A DNA stretch of 64,000 bases, taken from Synechococcus sp. 1G10. GTDB taxonomy: Bacteria > Cyanobacteriota > Cyanobacteriia > PCC-6307 > Cyanobiaceae. The position numbers and the translations under genes were made by a program. Positions 26,519-34,712 of this stretch are shown in pieces. Each line of letters opens with the position of its first letter. Within the stretch, counting starts at the first letter, position 1. The stretch is from NCBI RefSeq assembly GCF_002252625.1, contig NZ_NQKW01000006.1:1-64000 (forward strand). Direction: 5' to 3'. The notes under the pieces were generated by a model that had not been told where the DNA came from, made no database searches, and saw only the letters and a list, made by a program, of their open reading frames with translations.

Positions 26519-27295
26519 ATGGTACTGCCTTTGCTTCCTGTTAGGCCGCTTACCATGAATGCGCGGGTCACCAGCTTCGCCCTGGCAGGTGAGGAATGCA
26601 GCCGGCAGTCCCAGTCGGCCGCGCGCAGCATCGCCGGGACCTGCGATCGTCGTGACCTGGATATCCAGATCGAGCAGGCCTATCGACAGATCTTCTTCCA
26701 CGCCTTCAAGATGGACCGCGATCCCATGCTGGAATCCCAGTTGCGCTCCGGGCAGATCACCATGCGGGACTTCGTGCGTGGTCTGCTGTTGTCGCAGAAA
26801 TTCCGCGACGACTTCTACCGCTGCAACAGCAACTATCGGATGGTCGAACAGACCATCGGCCGAGTGCTTGGGAGGCCCGTCTACGGTGACCAGGAACGCA
26901 TCGCCTATTCGATTCTGATCGCCCAGCGTGGTCTTCCTTCCCTGGTGGATGCACTCCTGGATTCCGAAGAGTACATGCAGACCTTCGGCTATGACACGGT
27001 GCCCTTCCAGCGATCCCGTGTTCTGCCTGGACAGGCGGTGGGCACGATGCCCTTCAACCAGCAAGCGCCTCGCTATCAAGCCTACTGGCGGGACAGCAAC
27101 TCCAAGCGGGCTCCCGCACAATCGCTGATGTGGCAGAACAGCACCATGGGTCAACGGCCTGCCTGGCTGGCCAATGCCCCCGCTCCATGGGCTCGCAAGC
27201 TCTGGCTGAACACCGTCGCGGCAGGGGGCTTCGTGATCACTGGATTGATGCTTTGGATCGCCGTTTCCATGCTCAGCACCGGTGGGCCGGGCTAG
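26519..27295 (+). CDS. Second CpcG-type linker with C-terminal membrane tail (CpcL-like)
   Basis: The 258-residue product is a paralogue of the linker at 23063. Its PBS linker domain runs over IEQAYRQIFFHAFKMDRDPM, QITMRDFVRGLLLSQKFRDD, YRMVEQTIGRVLGRPVYGD and SLVDALLDSEEYMQTFGYDT, and it shares VPFQRSRVLPGQ, FNQQAPRY and YWRD with the first copy. The C-terminus is a clean hydrophobic helix (AAGGFVITGLMLWIAVSML) with a short STGGPG end. It lies 234 bp after cpcA in the same direction. Confidence 0.87.
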   Translation: MVLPLLPVRPLTMNARVTSFALAGEECSRQSQSAARSIAGTCDRRDLDIQIEQAYRQIFFHAFKMDRDPMLESQLRSGQITMRDFVRGLLLSQKFRDDFYRCNSNYRMVEQTIGRVLGRPVYGDQERIAYSILIAQRGLPSLVDALLDSEEYMQTFGYDTVPFQRSRVLPGQAVGTMPFNQQAPRYQAYWRDSNSKRAPAQSLMWQNSTMGQRPAWLANAPAPWARKLWLNTVAAGGFVITGLMLWIAVSMLSTGGPG

Positions 27296-27370
27296 TGTTC
27301 GAGAGGTTGGAAACCGAGCGAGTTCCTGGCAAATACCAGATTGGAGAGCACACCGCAGAGAGAGACTGTC

Positions 27371-27835
27371 ATGAATGATTCCTGTCACAGGCTTCTCACC
27401 CTGCTGAAGTCATCTTATGGCCAGCATGACATCGTCGTCGACGAAGGTCAAACTGATCTACGCTTAAATCTTCTCCCCGAAACTATCGACCTGTGGGGAG
27501 CTACTTACTCTCAGGCAGACAACCCCGACAACAATCTTCTGCTTGCCTGTTCCAGTTCAAGTGGCCCAATTGAGGACTGTTCATTGACCTGGGTTGTAGG
27601 CTCAGCGATCCGCCATGTTCATGTCAACAGTGAGGATGAGTGTCGGCAGCTATTTCATGCTCTCGGACTGAAAACTGGGTTAGCAGATGCTATCGTCCGC
27701 CATTGTCCTGGTATAGCGAATGGAGCCATCTGGGCCTTGTATAATGAACGACATGGACATCTAGTTGCAACTCCCGTGGTCTCTGCAGGGTTGGGACGTG
27801 AGGCAATGGCCAGGTTCGCCTCGATCTCCTCATGA
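27371..27835 (+). CDS. Hypothetical protein between CpcL-like linker and phycobiliprotein-like gene
   Basis: From ATG 27371 the product has 154 residues, starting MNDSCHRLLTLLKSSYGQHD. It is acidic in its first half, has no membrane segment, and shows no motif I can name; five cysteines are scattered. An in-frame start ten codons upstream is possible. It is 75 bp after the second CpcL-like gene and 28 bp before the phycobiliprotein-like gene, so the three may be one transcript. GC content looks lower than in the cpc genes. Confidence 0.55.
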   Translation: MNDSCHRLLTLLKSSYGQHDIVVDEGQTDLRLNLLPETIDLWGATYSQADNPDNNLLLACSSSSGPIEDCSLTWVVGSAIRHVHVNSEDECRQLFHALGLKTGLADAIVRHCPGIANGAIWALYNERHGHLVATPVVSAGLGREAMARFASISS

Positions 27836-27863
27836 AGGCAAAATCATCGATGCTGCAGAAGTG

Positions 27864-28463
27864 ATGGCGAAAAACTTGCCTGAGATGATTGCAGGGGCTC
27901 GGATCCTTGGCCTTGCTCATGACAAGACCCTCCCGGCGAATGTTCGTGCAATTTTCCGGCGCGCTGATGATGAGAGCAGGCCTTTGACCACAAAGGAATT
28001 CGATGAGATTTGCCAGTTCTCCTCCATTGATTCCGAACCCCTACGCCTGCTTCAAGAGAACGCCTCACAAGTAGTAGCAGACGTCAAGAGAAGATTGGTG
28101 GCAGAGGATCCTGGCCTGATCAAGCCCGGTGGATCACTTTTCCCGGAAAGTCGCTCCGAGGCATGCTGGCGCGACTGCTGGCATTTTCTCCGCATCGCCA
28201 TCTATGCCGTGGCCGCTGATCGGCAATCGTTCACGCACCCACCAGGAGTCAGCGGCTTGCGTGAACTTTATCGAGAACTGGCCGTTCCTATCGACAGCAT
28301 GGCCAAGGCTTTATGCTACCTGCGTGAAGTCGCAGCTATTCACTACGGATCGCTCGGCGGAAGCAAGGATACCTGGCGCCTGGAAATGGTCATTCGCCAT
28401 CTGGAGGAGATAATCAGGGAGTTCTCCTGCCAAGCTGGAGAGGTAGGAGCCCCTGTTCTATGA
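27864..28463 (+). CDS. Divergent phycobiliprotein-like protein with one retained bilin cysteine
   Basis: The 199-residue product aligns with phycobiliprotein beta chains from about residue 60: ENASQVVADVKRRLVAEDP, LIKPGGSLFPESRSEACWRD, LRELYRELAVPIDSMAKAL. The cysteine equivalent to Cys82 is kept (Cys101, with Arg103 and Asp104 as in ACLRD), but Asn72 is Ser91 and the Cys153 equivalent is absent (Thr). The N-terminus is about 20 residues longer. Inferred role: specialised or regulatory phycobiliprotein-fold subunit, possibly chromophorylated. A GTG one codon earlier is also possible. Confidence 0.75.
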   Translation: MAKNLPEMIAGARILGLAHDKTLPANVRAIFRRADDESRPLTTKEFDEICQFSSIDSEPLRLLQENASQVVADVKRRLVAEDPGLIKPGGSLFPESRSEACWRDCWHFLRIAIYAVAADRQSFTHPPGVSGLRELYRELAVPIDSMAKALCYLREVAAIHYGSLGGSKDTWRLEMVIRHLEEIIREFSCQAGEVGAPVL

Positions 28464-28573
28464 TGTTTTATTTCTCCATCGTGGAGTGCACTCTTCCCTG
28501 GGGATCCACAGGGCTCCCCAGCAGTAACCTGAACTGGGAGAGTTCCATCTTTGCAGATTGTTTCTAAGTATTC

Positions 28574-29275
28574 GTGGGCCTCGTGCATAGCACATCGCAA
28601 TCTTCAATAGTGCCTGGTTGGCTTCCTCCGGAATCCAAACTCCCTTCCAACCAGGCCATCGGTCGTGCTTTCGACGCTAGAGGAGCTGATTGGCGTGGGC
28701 TGGATCTCGGTGCTACTGATCTCACAGAAGCACGCCTTTGTCGTGTCGATTTAAGGGGAACGAATCTGAGTAGATGCACACTCGATGGAGCCGATCTGCG
28801 ACTGGCTCGATATGACGGCATGACCATCTGGCCAGACAACTACGAGTTTCGAGGTTCCGGTGCAGTAGGTCCCAAGGCCAAGTTAAGCGGCCACTTTCTC
28901 AATAGCGCCGATCTTTCCGGCATGGACCTTAGCGGCTCCCTATTGATGGGTGCATACCTCAGCGGTGCAGATCTCAGCGGTGCTTGCCTCAGAGGAGTGC
29001 GCCTGGCAGGAGCGGATCTGCGCCATGCCGTGCTGCGCGGTGCTCTTTGCGAAGGGGTGCGTTTCTCAGGTTGTCAGCTGGATTATGCCGATTTTCGTTG
29101 GGCGAGCCTGACCGATGCTGACCTTTCCGCAGCCGAATCGATCCGTGGTTCCGACTTCACGAGCTCATCAGGGCTGGACTCGATTCGAGAGACCCTGATC
29201 GGACGGCCGTTCCAGGAGCTGGACTGTTGGAACCCGCTCACTCGCCGTACGACCCGCGACAGCCTGATGACCTAA
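28574..29275 (+). CDS. Pentapeptide-repeat protein
   Basis: A 233-residue protein made largely of A(D/N)LXX repeats, in two blocks: ARGADWRGLDLGATDLTEAR and onward to about residue 85, and LNSADLSGMDLSGSLLMGAY onward to about residue 185. These fold as a right-handed beta-helix and usually mediate protein contact. No signal peptide. Start is GTG 28574. It sits after the phycobiliprotein-like gene in the same direction and before the ferrochelatase gene. Function unknown. Confidence 0.8.
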   Translation: MGLVHSTSQSSIVPGWLPPESKLPSNQAIGRAFDARGADWRGLDLGATDLTEARLCRVDLRGTNLSRCTLDGADLRLARYDGMTIWPDNYEFRGSGAVGPKAKLSGHFLNSADLSGMDLSGSLLMGAYLSGADLSGACLRGVRLAGADLRHAVLRGALCEGVRFSGCQLDYADFRWASLTDADLSAAESIRGSDFTSSSGLDSIRETLIGRPFQELDCWNPLTRRTTRDSLMT

Positions 29276-29293
29276 ACATTGCCGCATGCATGT

Positions 29294-30493
29294 ATGCACC
29301 ATCACCCTCCCACAGACCATGCCAAGGTCGGCGTGGTTCTCCTGAACCTCGGAGGCCCTGAGCGGATCGAGGATGTCGCCCCGTTCCTCTATAACCTGTT
29401 CTCCGATCCGGAAATCATCCGGCTGCCAACCCCGGTGCTGCAGAAGCCCCTGGCTTGGCTGATCAGCAGCCTGCGCAGCAACAAGTCCAAGCAAGCTTAC
29501 CGCTCCATTGGCGGCGGTTCCCCTCTACGCCGAATCACCGAGCAGCAGGCCCGCGAACTGCAGAGCGAGCTGCGGGCGCGAGGCATCGAGGCCACAAGCT
29601 ACGTAGCCATGCGCTATTGGCATCCCTTCACCGAGTCGGCCGTGTCCGACATCAAAGCGGACGGGATGGATCAGGTGGTGGTGTTGCCTCTCTACCCCCA
29701 CTTCTCGATCAGTACCAGCGGATCCAGCTTTCGGGAACTGCAGCGCCTGCGCCGGGCCGATCCAGACTTCGCAAAGCTTCCGATCCACTGCATCCGCGGT
29801 TACTACGACGACCCCGGCTACTTAGGGGCCATGGCCGAACTGATCTCTCGGGAGATTCAGGCCTGTCCCGAACCCGGCAGCGCCCATGTGTTCTTCAGCG
29901 CCCATGGCGTGCCCAAGAGCTACGTGGAAGTGGCGGGCGATCCCTATCAGAACGAGATCGAGACCTGCGCCCGCCTGATCATGGAGAGACTGGCCGGCGA
30001 CCTGGGCCACTCCAACCCTTACACCCTGGCCTACCAAAGCCGAGTGGGCCCAGTGGAGTGGCTGAAGCCGTACACCGATGAAGCCCTGCATGAGCTTGGT
30101 GAAGCAGGCGTGAAGGATCTGGTGGTGGTGCCCATCAGCTTCGTGAGCGAGCACATCGAGACCCTCGAGGAAATCGACATCGAATACCGGGAGATCGCCA
30201 GACAGGTGGGCATCCTCAACTTCCGCCGTGTACCGGCCCTCGACACCACCCCCTCCTTCATCCACGGGTTGGCAGATCTGGTGCAACATGCCCTGGCCGG
30301 GCCGGAGGTAAACCTTGACCAGGCAGCCACACTTCAGATCAAGGTGAAGCTGTATCCACAGGACAGGTGGGCCTGGGGCTGGAACAACAGCTCGGAAGTG
30401 TGGAACGGGCGGCTTGCTATGTTGGGATTCTTGGTAATCCTGATGGAACTATTGAGTGGCAACGGACCTCTCCACGCCATCAATCTGCTTTGA
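29294..30493 (+). CDS. hemH: Ferrochelatase with C-terminal Hlip/CAB-like domain
   Basis: Ferrochelatase inserts Fe2+ into protoporphyrin IX to make haem, here the substrate for bilin synthesis. From ATG 29294 the 399-residue product has [55 protein letters not shown], the active-site [12 protein letters not shown] and [17 protein letters not shown]. The last 45 residues ([29 protein letters not shown]) are a chlorophyll a/b-binding-like helix with ExxNxR, typical of cyanobacterial and plastid enzymes. Its position within the PBS region links haem supply to antenna genes. Confidence 0.95.
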   Translation: MHHHPPTDHAKVGVVLLNLGGPERIEDVAPFLYNLFSDPEIIRLPTPVLQKPLAWLISSLRSNKSKQAYRSIGGGSPLRRITEQQARELQSELRARGIEATSYVAMRYWHPFTESAVSDIKADGMDQVVVLPLYPHFSISTSGSSFRELQRLRRADPDFAKLPIHCIRGYYDDPGYLGAMAELISREIQACPEPGSAHVFFSAHGVPKSYVEVAGDPYQNEIETCARLIMERLAGDLGHSNPYTLAYQSRVGPVEWLKPYTDEALHELGEAGVKDLVVVPISFVSEHIETLEEIDIEYREIARQVGILNFRRVPALDTTPSFIHGLADLVQHALAGPEVNLDQAATLQIKVKLYPQDRWAWGWNNSSEVWNGRLAMLGFLVILMELLSGNGPLHAINLL

Positions 30494-30607
30494 GATAGGG
30501 TGTCACTACCCTCAGTTTCCTTCCTCCAATTGAGCTTTGTTAAGAACTCAGGGAGAAGAGGCAGTGGCATTTGATTATAGCGGAGTCACTCAAGACATGC
30601 GTTCATA

Positions 30608-31483
30608 ATGGCTTTTGGTCCCGCCTCGCTCCTAGGCGTCGAACGGTTTGACAGCCAGGATCCGCTTGAACTGTTACCAAACGATACAGATGCCAAGAAA
30701 GAGCAGCTCATCCGTGCAGTGTATCGGCAGGTGCTCGGCAACTCCTATGTGATGGAAAGCGAGCGCCAGCTGGTCCCCGAATCTCAGTTCAAGCTGGGCG
30801 AGCTAAGCCTGCGCGAGTTCGTACGCAGCGTTGCCAAAAGTGAGCTGTATCGCACTCGTTTTTTTGATTCCTGCCCTCGCTACCGCTACATCGAGCTGGG
30901 CTTCCGCCACCTCCTGGGCCGGGCCCCAGCCGACTTTGCCGAGATGCGCGTCCATGCCGAACTTCTCGATAGCAAAGGATATGAAGCGGATATCGACAGT
31001 TTCATAGATTCAACGGAATATCAGGACACTTTCGGTGAGTGGACAGTCCCCTTCCACCGTGGCTGGAAGACCGAAAGCTGCAAAACCATGCAGGAATTCA
31101 CTTGGAGCTTCCAACTGCTCCGTGGTGCCAGCAGCAGTAGCTTCAAAGGCAATCTCTCCGGCAAGGCAGCACGACTAGGTGGAAATGTCTATGTGAATCG
31201 CCCACTCCCGGTTGTTCCTCCCTCCTCCACGGATACACAAGGATGGAGCTTCAGGCCTTCTGCCAATTTCCAAGACGCCGCAACGCGACTGGGCGTCGGC
31301 GCCGGCCAGGAGGGTCGCATCTATCGGGTTGAAGTAACGGCCTACAGGGCCAACTCGATCCGGCCGATTTCACGCTACAAAAAGTCCAATCGGACTTATT
31401 TCGTCCCCTTCAACAAGCTGTCTCAAACCTACAAGGAAATTCACCGTGAAGGTGGGGTGATTGCCAGTATCACTCCAAACTGA
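30608..31483 (+). CDS. Phycobilisome rod linker (one linker domain plus CpcD domain)
   Basis: A 291-residue linker: PBS linker domain at about 25-160 (RAVYRQVLGNSYVMESERQL, LSLREFVRSVAKSELYRTRF, IELGFRHLLGRAPADFAE, DSFIDSTEYQDTFGEWTVP) and a C-terminal CpcD-type domain (RIYRVEVTAYRANSIRPISR, YFVPFNKLSQTYKEIHREGG). This is the CpcC/CpeC arrangement joining hexamers in rods. Its place beside cpeS, cpeT and cpeR suggests phycoerythrin rod linker CpeC, but the CpcC alternative is open. An AT-rich leader of about 110 bp precedes it. Confidence 0.85.
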   Translation: MAFGPASLLGVERFDSQDPLELLPNDTDAKKEQLIRAVYRQVLGNSYVMESERQLVPESQFKLGELSLREFVRSVAKSELYRTRFFDSCPRYRYIELGFRHLLGRAPADFAEMRVHAELLDSKGYEADIDSFIDSTEYQDTFGEWTVPFHRGWKTESCKTMQEFTWSFQLLRGASSSSFKGNLSGKAARLGGNVYVNRPLPVVPPSSTDTQGWSFRPSANFQDAATRLGVGAGQEGRIYRVEVTAYRANSIRPISRYKKSNRTYFVPFNKLSQTYKEIHREGGVIASITPN

Positions 31484-31535
31484 AAAGCGAGATTTTCATT
31501 TTCCCCTTGCCGATTCCCTCGCCACCTGCAAAACC

Positions 31536-33065
31536 ATGTCTTCCCAGTCCGCAGCCCTGAGCTTTGGTGCCACCACTCTCCTCGATGCACCTGCTTCTTA
31601 CAAGCCCGGCGCCGATGAAACGAGCCTCAACCTCGTTATCAGCGCCTCTTACCGGCATGTGTTCGGCAACACGATGCCCATGGAAAGCGAGCGTCTTGAC
31701 TCTGCCGAATCACAACTTCGCAACGGCACCATCTCGGTACGCGATTTTGTCCGCTGCCTGGCCAAGTCACCCTTCTATCGCGCACGCTTTTACGAAGCCG
31801 TTGCGCCTCACCGTTCGGTTGAACTGGCCATCAAGCACCTGCTGGGGCGACCTCCCATCGACGAGGCTGAGGTGAGCACGCACGTAGCTAAAATCGCCAA
31901 CGAAGGGTTCGAAGCGGATGTCGACGCCCTGATCGATTCCGACGAGTACGCCTCAGCCTTTGGAGAACACACGGCACCCCATATCCGTTCCTGGAACAGC
32001 CCAGAAGGGGCAGCACAGTCGTCCTTCAATCGCATCGCCGCGCTGGAGCAGAACTTCGCTGGCAGCGACATCGCAATGGGGTCACGTAGCCAGTTGCTGA
32101 CCAGCCTCGCCATGGGACAGCCAATAACCATTCGTCTGCCGGCACATGCTTACCTTACCCAGTCCGGAAGAAGCCTTTCTGGCTCGGGTATGAGCAGTCG
32201 AGGAGCCTTTGCTCCTGTGCGCCGCAGCAGCAGCGATGGCGGTGATAGCACAAGCCTGAGAGGTGATCTGTATGTGGGCTTCGGTCTTGGCCAGCGCAGT
32301 CAGGAGGTCTTCCAGCGTTGCCAGGGAGACACTGCCGACCAGATCCAGGCACTGATCCGTGCCACCTACCGGCAGGTGATGGGTAACCCTCATCTGATGG
32401 AAAGCGAGCGCGTGCTCACCTCAGAAAGCAAGTTCATCGAGGGTTATCTGAGCACCCGTGAGTTCGTGCGTTCCATTGCCTGCTCCCATGAATACCGTCG
32501 CCGCTTTTTTGAAACCAACGCTCCCTATCGTTTTGTAGAGCTCAACTTCAAGCACCTGCTCGGCCGCGCACCCAACTCCCAGGCGGAAGTGAGTGAACAC
32601 ATCCGTCTGCTGGCTGAAAACGGCTATGAGGCAGACATCAGCAGCTACCTCGATAGCACCGAATATCAGACGTACTTCGGTGAAGATACAGTTCCCTTCC
32701 CCCGTATCCAGACAGAGAATGGCCGCGACCAGATCAGCTTCAATCGCCACCTGTCTCTTGTGGCGGGATATTCAAGCAGTGACACCATTCAGAATTCCTC
32801 AAGTCTGGTGAATTCGCTGGCGGCCAAAGCGCTCCCTGCCGGATGGAGCAACACAACCGTGCGGATCAATCGCTCGAGTGTCTTCAGCGGCTCTGTCGAT
32901 CCCACCACAAAAAGGTATCGGATCGTTGTACAAGCGCAACCCGCTGGAGGGCGCCAGCGCACCCCGAATGCCAGCTATCTGGTATCCGGCAAGGACATGA
33001 CGACCCAACTGGGTTATATCCATCGCCGTGGGGGCCGAATTGTCTCGATCACGGAAGTGGCCTGA
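31536..33065 (+). CDS. Double-domain phycobilisome rod linker (two linker domains plus CpcD domain)
   Basis: A 509-residue protein with two complete PBS linker domains. The first, about residues 30-165, contains ISASYRHVFGNTMPMESERL and IKHLLGRPPIDEAEVSTHVA. The second, about 265-405, contains IRATYRQVMGNPHLMESERV and LNFKHLLGRAPNSQAEVSEH. A Ser/Gly-rich spacer of some 80 residues joins them, and a CpcD-type domain closes the protein (RYRIVVQAQPAGGRQRTPNA, TTQLGYIHRRGGRIVSI). Two domains would let one chain bridge two hexamers. It starts 52 bp after the previous linker gene. Confidence 0.85.
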   Translation: MSSQSAALSFGATTLLDAPASYKPGADETSLNLVISASYRHVFGNTMPMESERLDSAESQLRNGTISVRDFVRCLAKSPFYRARFYEAVAPHRSVELAIKHLLGRPPIDEAEVSTHVAKIANEGFEADVDALIDSDEYASAFGEHTAPHIRSWNSPEGAAQSSFNRIAALEQNFAGSDIAMGSRSQLLTSLAMGQPITIRLPAHAYLTQSGRSLSGSGMSSRGAFAPVRRSSSDGGDSTSLRGDLYVGFGLGQRSQEVFQRCQGDTADQIQALIRATYRQVMGNPHLMESERVLTSESKFIEGYLSTREFVRSIACSHEYRRRFFETNAPYRFVELNFKHLLGRAPNSQAEVSEHIRLLAENGYEADISSYLDSTEYQTYFGEDTVPFPRIQTENGRDQISFNRHLSLVAGYSSSDTIQNSSSLVNSLAAKALPAGWSNTTVRINRSSVFSGSVDPTTKRYRIVVQAQPAGGRQRTPNASYLVSGKDMTTQLGYIHRRGGRIVSITEVA

Positions 33066-33153
33066 TCCAAGCAGGGGCCATCTGCCCGGCTGGCTCGCTG
33101 AGCAACCTGTCCATTCCTTTCTCTCCCCCGACTTCAACTGTTTTCTCTTCGCC

Positions 33154-33900
33154 ATGCCAGTGATCACCAGACAAGCAACAACTTCAGTGCAAGATTATGC
33201 CCATGCACAGATGGTGCTGCGCTCCGCCTACCGCCAGGTCTTCGGCAACGCCCATCTGATGGATGAGGAGCTGGTATCAACTGCTGAAAGTCTCTTCCTC
33301 CAAGGGGACCTCGCAGTCCAGGGACTGGTTGCAGCCTTGGCCTGCTCAGACACCTACCGCCGGCTCTTCCTCGACAAGAATGGGCCATACCGCTTTGTGG
33401 AGCTCAATTTCAAGCATCTGCTCGGAAGGGCTCCCCGCGATCAGGCCGAAGTGAGCGAGCATGTTCAACGCCTAGCTAACGAGGGGTATGAAGCTGAGAT
33501 CGCCAGCTATGTTTACTCCCCAGAATACATAGGAGCCTTCGGCTTCGACACGGTGCCTTACTGGCGCACAACTCATACCCAAACCGGGGAAAGCAACCTC
33601 ACCTATACGCGTTCATTAAAACTCAAGGGCGGACAAGCTTCCTTTGACGGTAGCTCTTCTTCCAAGCTTCAGCTCAGTCTTGCCACAGGTGACGCCCCTT
33701 CCGTTGCCGTTCGCGGCGGCAGAGGCGGCAGCACGAACCGGAATGACAGACGCTTTCGGATCAACTGGACTACCGCCTCTCCTAGCGGACTCAACCGCAG
33801 GGCTGTGCAGGTCTCCATTGTTCCGTTTAGCAGTCTCACTTCAACGCTGCAAAGCCTGCAGCGACGCGGAGGCTCCATTGTATCTATTACAAATGATTAA
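33154..33900 (+). CDS. Phycobilisome rod linker (one linker domain plus CpcD domain)
   Basis: A 248-residue linker from ATG 33154: linker domain (LRSAYRQVFGNAHLMDEELV, VELNFKHLLGRAPRDQAEVS, EIASYVYSPEYIGAFGFDTV) and a C-terminal CpcD-type domain (FRINWTTASPSGLNRRAVQV, SLTSTLQSLQRRGGSIVSI). It is closest in this window to the second domain of the preceding double linker (shared PYRFVELNFKHLLGRAP), so one probably arose from the other by duplication. Third of three linkers in tandem; likely CpeE/CpeC class. Confidence 0.85.
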   Translation: MPVITRQATTSVQDYAHAQMVLRSAYRQVFGNAHLMDEELVSTAESLFLQGDLAVQGLVAALACSDTYRRLFLDKNGPYRFVELNFKHLLGRAPRDQAEVSEHVQRLANEGYEAEIASYVYSPEYIGAFGFDTVPYWRTTHTQTGESNLTYTRSLKLKGGQASFDGSSSSKLQLSLATGDAPSVAVRGGRGGSTNRNDRRFRINWTTASPSGLNRRAVQVSIVPFSSLTSTLQSLQRRGGSIVSITND

Positions 33901-34021
33901 CTGACCACCCCTGCCTCGGGCTAAGATAGTTGGTGGCGATAGCTCTCTGCCCAAGTGCCATGTGAGCATGCAACTCTGAATCACGCCACCTTTCCCCCAT
34001 TCGTGCGCTCAACCTTCTCGC

Positions 34022-34186
34022 ATGGAACAGCAGTTGAATCGCCAGCCAGCCCCAGTAGAGCGACAACCCGCTCACCAAGGCTCTGCCATGGACATGATGA
34101 TTCATAGCTTGGTGAGCATGGTGCAGGCAGGCAGACCAAAACCTTCCGCAAGTCATGGATCGGTGCTCCTTGTGCATGACCATTGA
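34022..34186 (+). CDS. Possible small protein upstream of cpeS
   Basis: The 275 bp between the third linker and cpeS contain a 54-codon ORF (MEQQLNRQPAPVERQPAHQG through LLVHDH) whose stop overlaps the cpeS start by 11 bp. A 98-codon frame on the opposite strand (33887-34183) covers the same bases. Neither has a recognisable domain; the overlap with cpeS slightly favours the plus-strand one. Confidence 0.25.
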   Translation: MEQQLNRQPAPVERQPAHQGSAMDMMIHSLVSMVQAGRPKPSASHGSVLLVHDH

Positions 34187-34712
34187 GCGTTTTTTAACTC
34201 GATCTCAAGGCCAGTGGCGGTCGATGCGTTCAGCCCATTCGCTTGCCTTTCGACAGTTTGAAGATGTCCTCAGTCACATCGAAATTGTACTGTTATCGGC
34301 AGACCATCCAGATGTAAGCGACATCCTTACCCGAGAATCCATAGACCCCGCCACTATTTTCTCTCCATTCCAGATGTCATGGGAGGCAGAATCGGACTGG
34401 GAGCCAGACGACCCTTCCGCTACATCCAAGGGCTCCTGCATTCTGATTCCCATCCCTGAAAATGATCGGGCTGGAAAGTTAGTCCGTAGCGTTGGCTATG
34501 CTGAAACAGAGAGCGCGGCTTCAACCTATCACTTTCTTGACGATGATACCTTCGTCCTCCACACTACTTATGGCCAATCCATTGCCGAAGAACGAATCTG
34601 GTTTATATCCGAACACGTCCGCTGTCGCTCCTCAGTTCTGCGTACATCAGCCGGGTCTGGAGTGTTGCAAACATCCTTTGCTTCTGAGGTAAGGCGGATA
34701 GCAACAGAATGA
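34176..34712 (+). CDS. cpeS: Phycoerythrobilin lyase CpeS (CpcS/CpeS family)
   Basis: CpeS attaches phycoerythrobilin to Cys82 of phycoerythrin beta. The 178-residue lipocalin-like product shows FLTRSQGQWRSMRSAHSLAF, the acidic SWEAESDWEPDDPSATSKGS, DDTFVLHTTYGQSIAEERIW and a C-terminal VLQTSFASEVRRI. Its stop overlaps the cpeT start (ATGA), making cpeS-cpeT-cpeR a tightly coupled set. Confidence 0.85.
   Translation: MTIERFLTRSQGQWRSMRSAHSLAFRQFEDVLSHIEIVLLSADHPDVSDILTRESIDPATIFSPFQMSWEAESDWEPDDPSATSKGSCILIPIPENDRAGKLVRSVGYAETESAASTYHFLDDDTFVLHTTYGQSIAEERIWFISEHVRCRSSVLRTSAGSGVLQTSFASEVRRIATE

Noticed and set aside
33887-34183. 98-codon minus-strand frame upstream of cpeS with a hydrophobic stretch.
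   Set aside because: No recognisable domain, no ribosome-binding site that stands out, and it would oppose transcription into cpeS. Left as a remark under the small plus-strand ORF.
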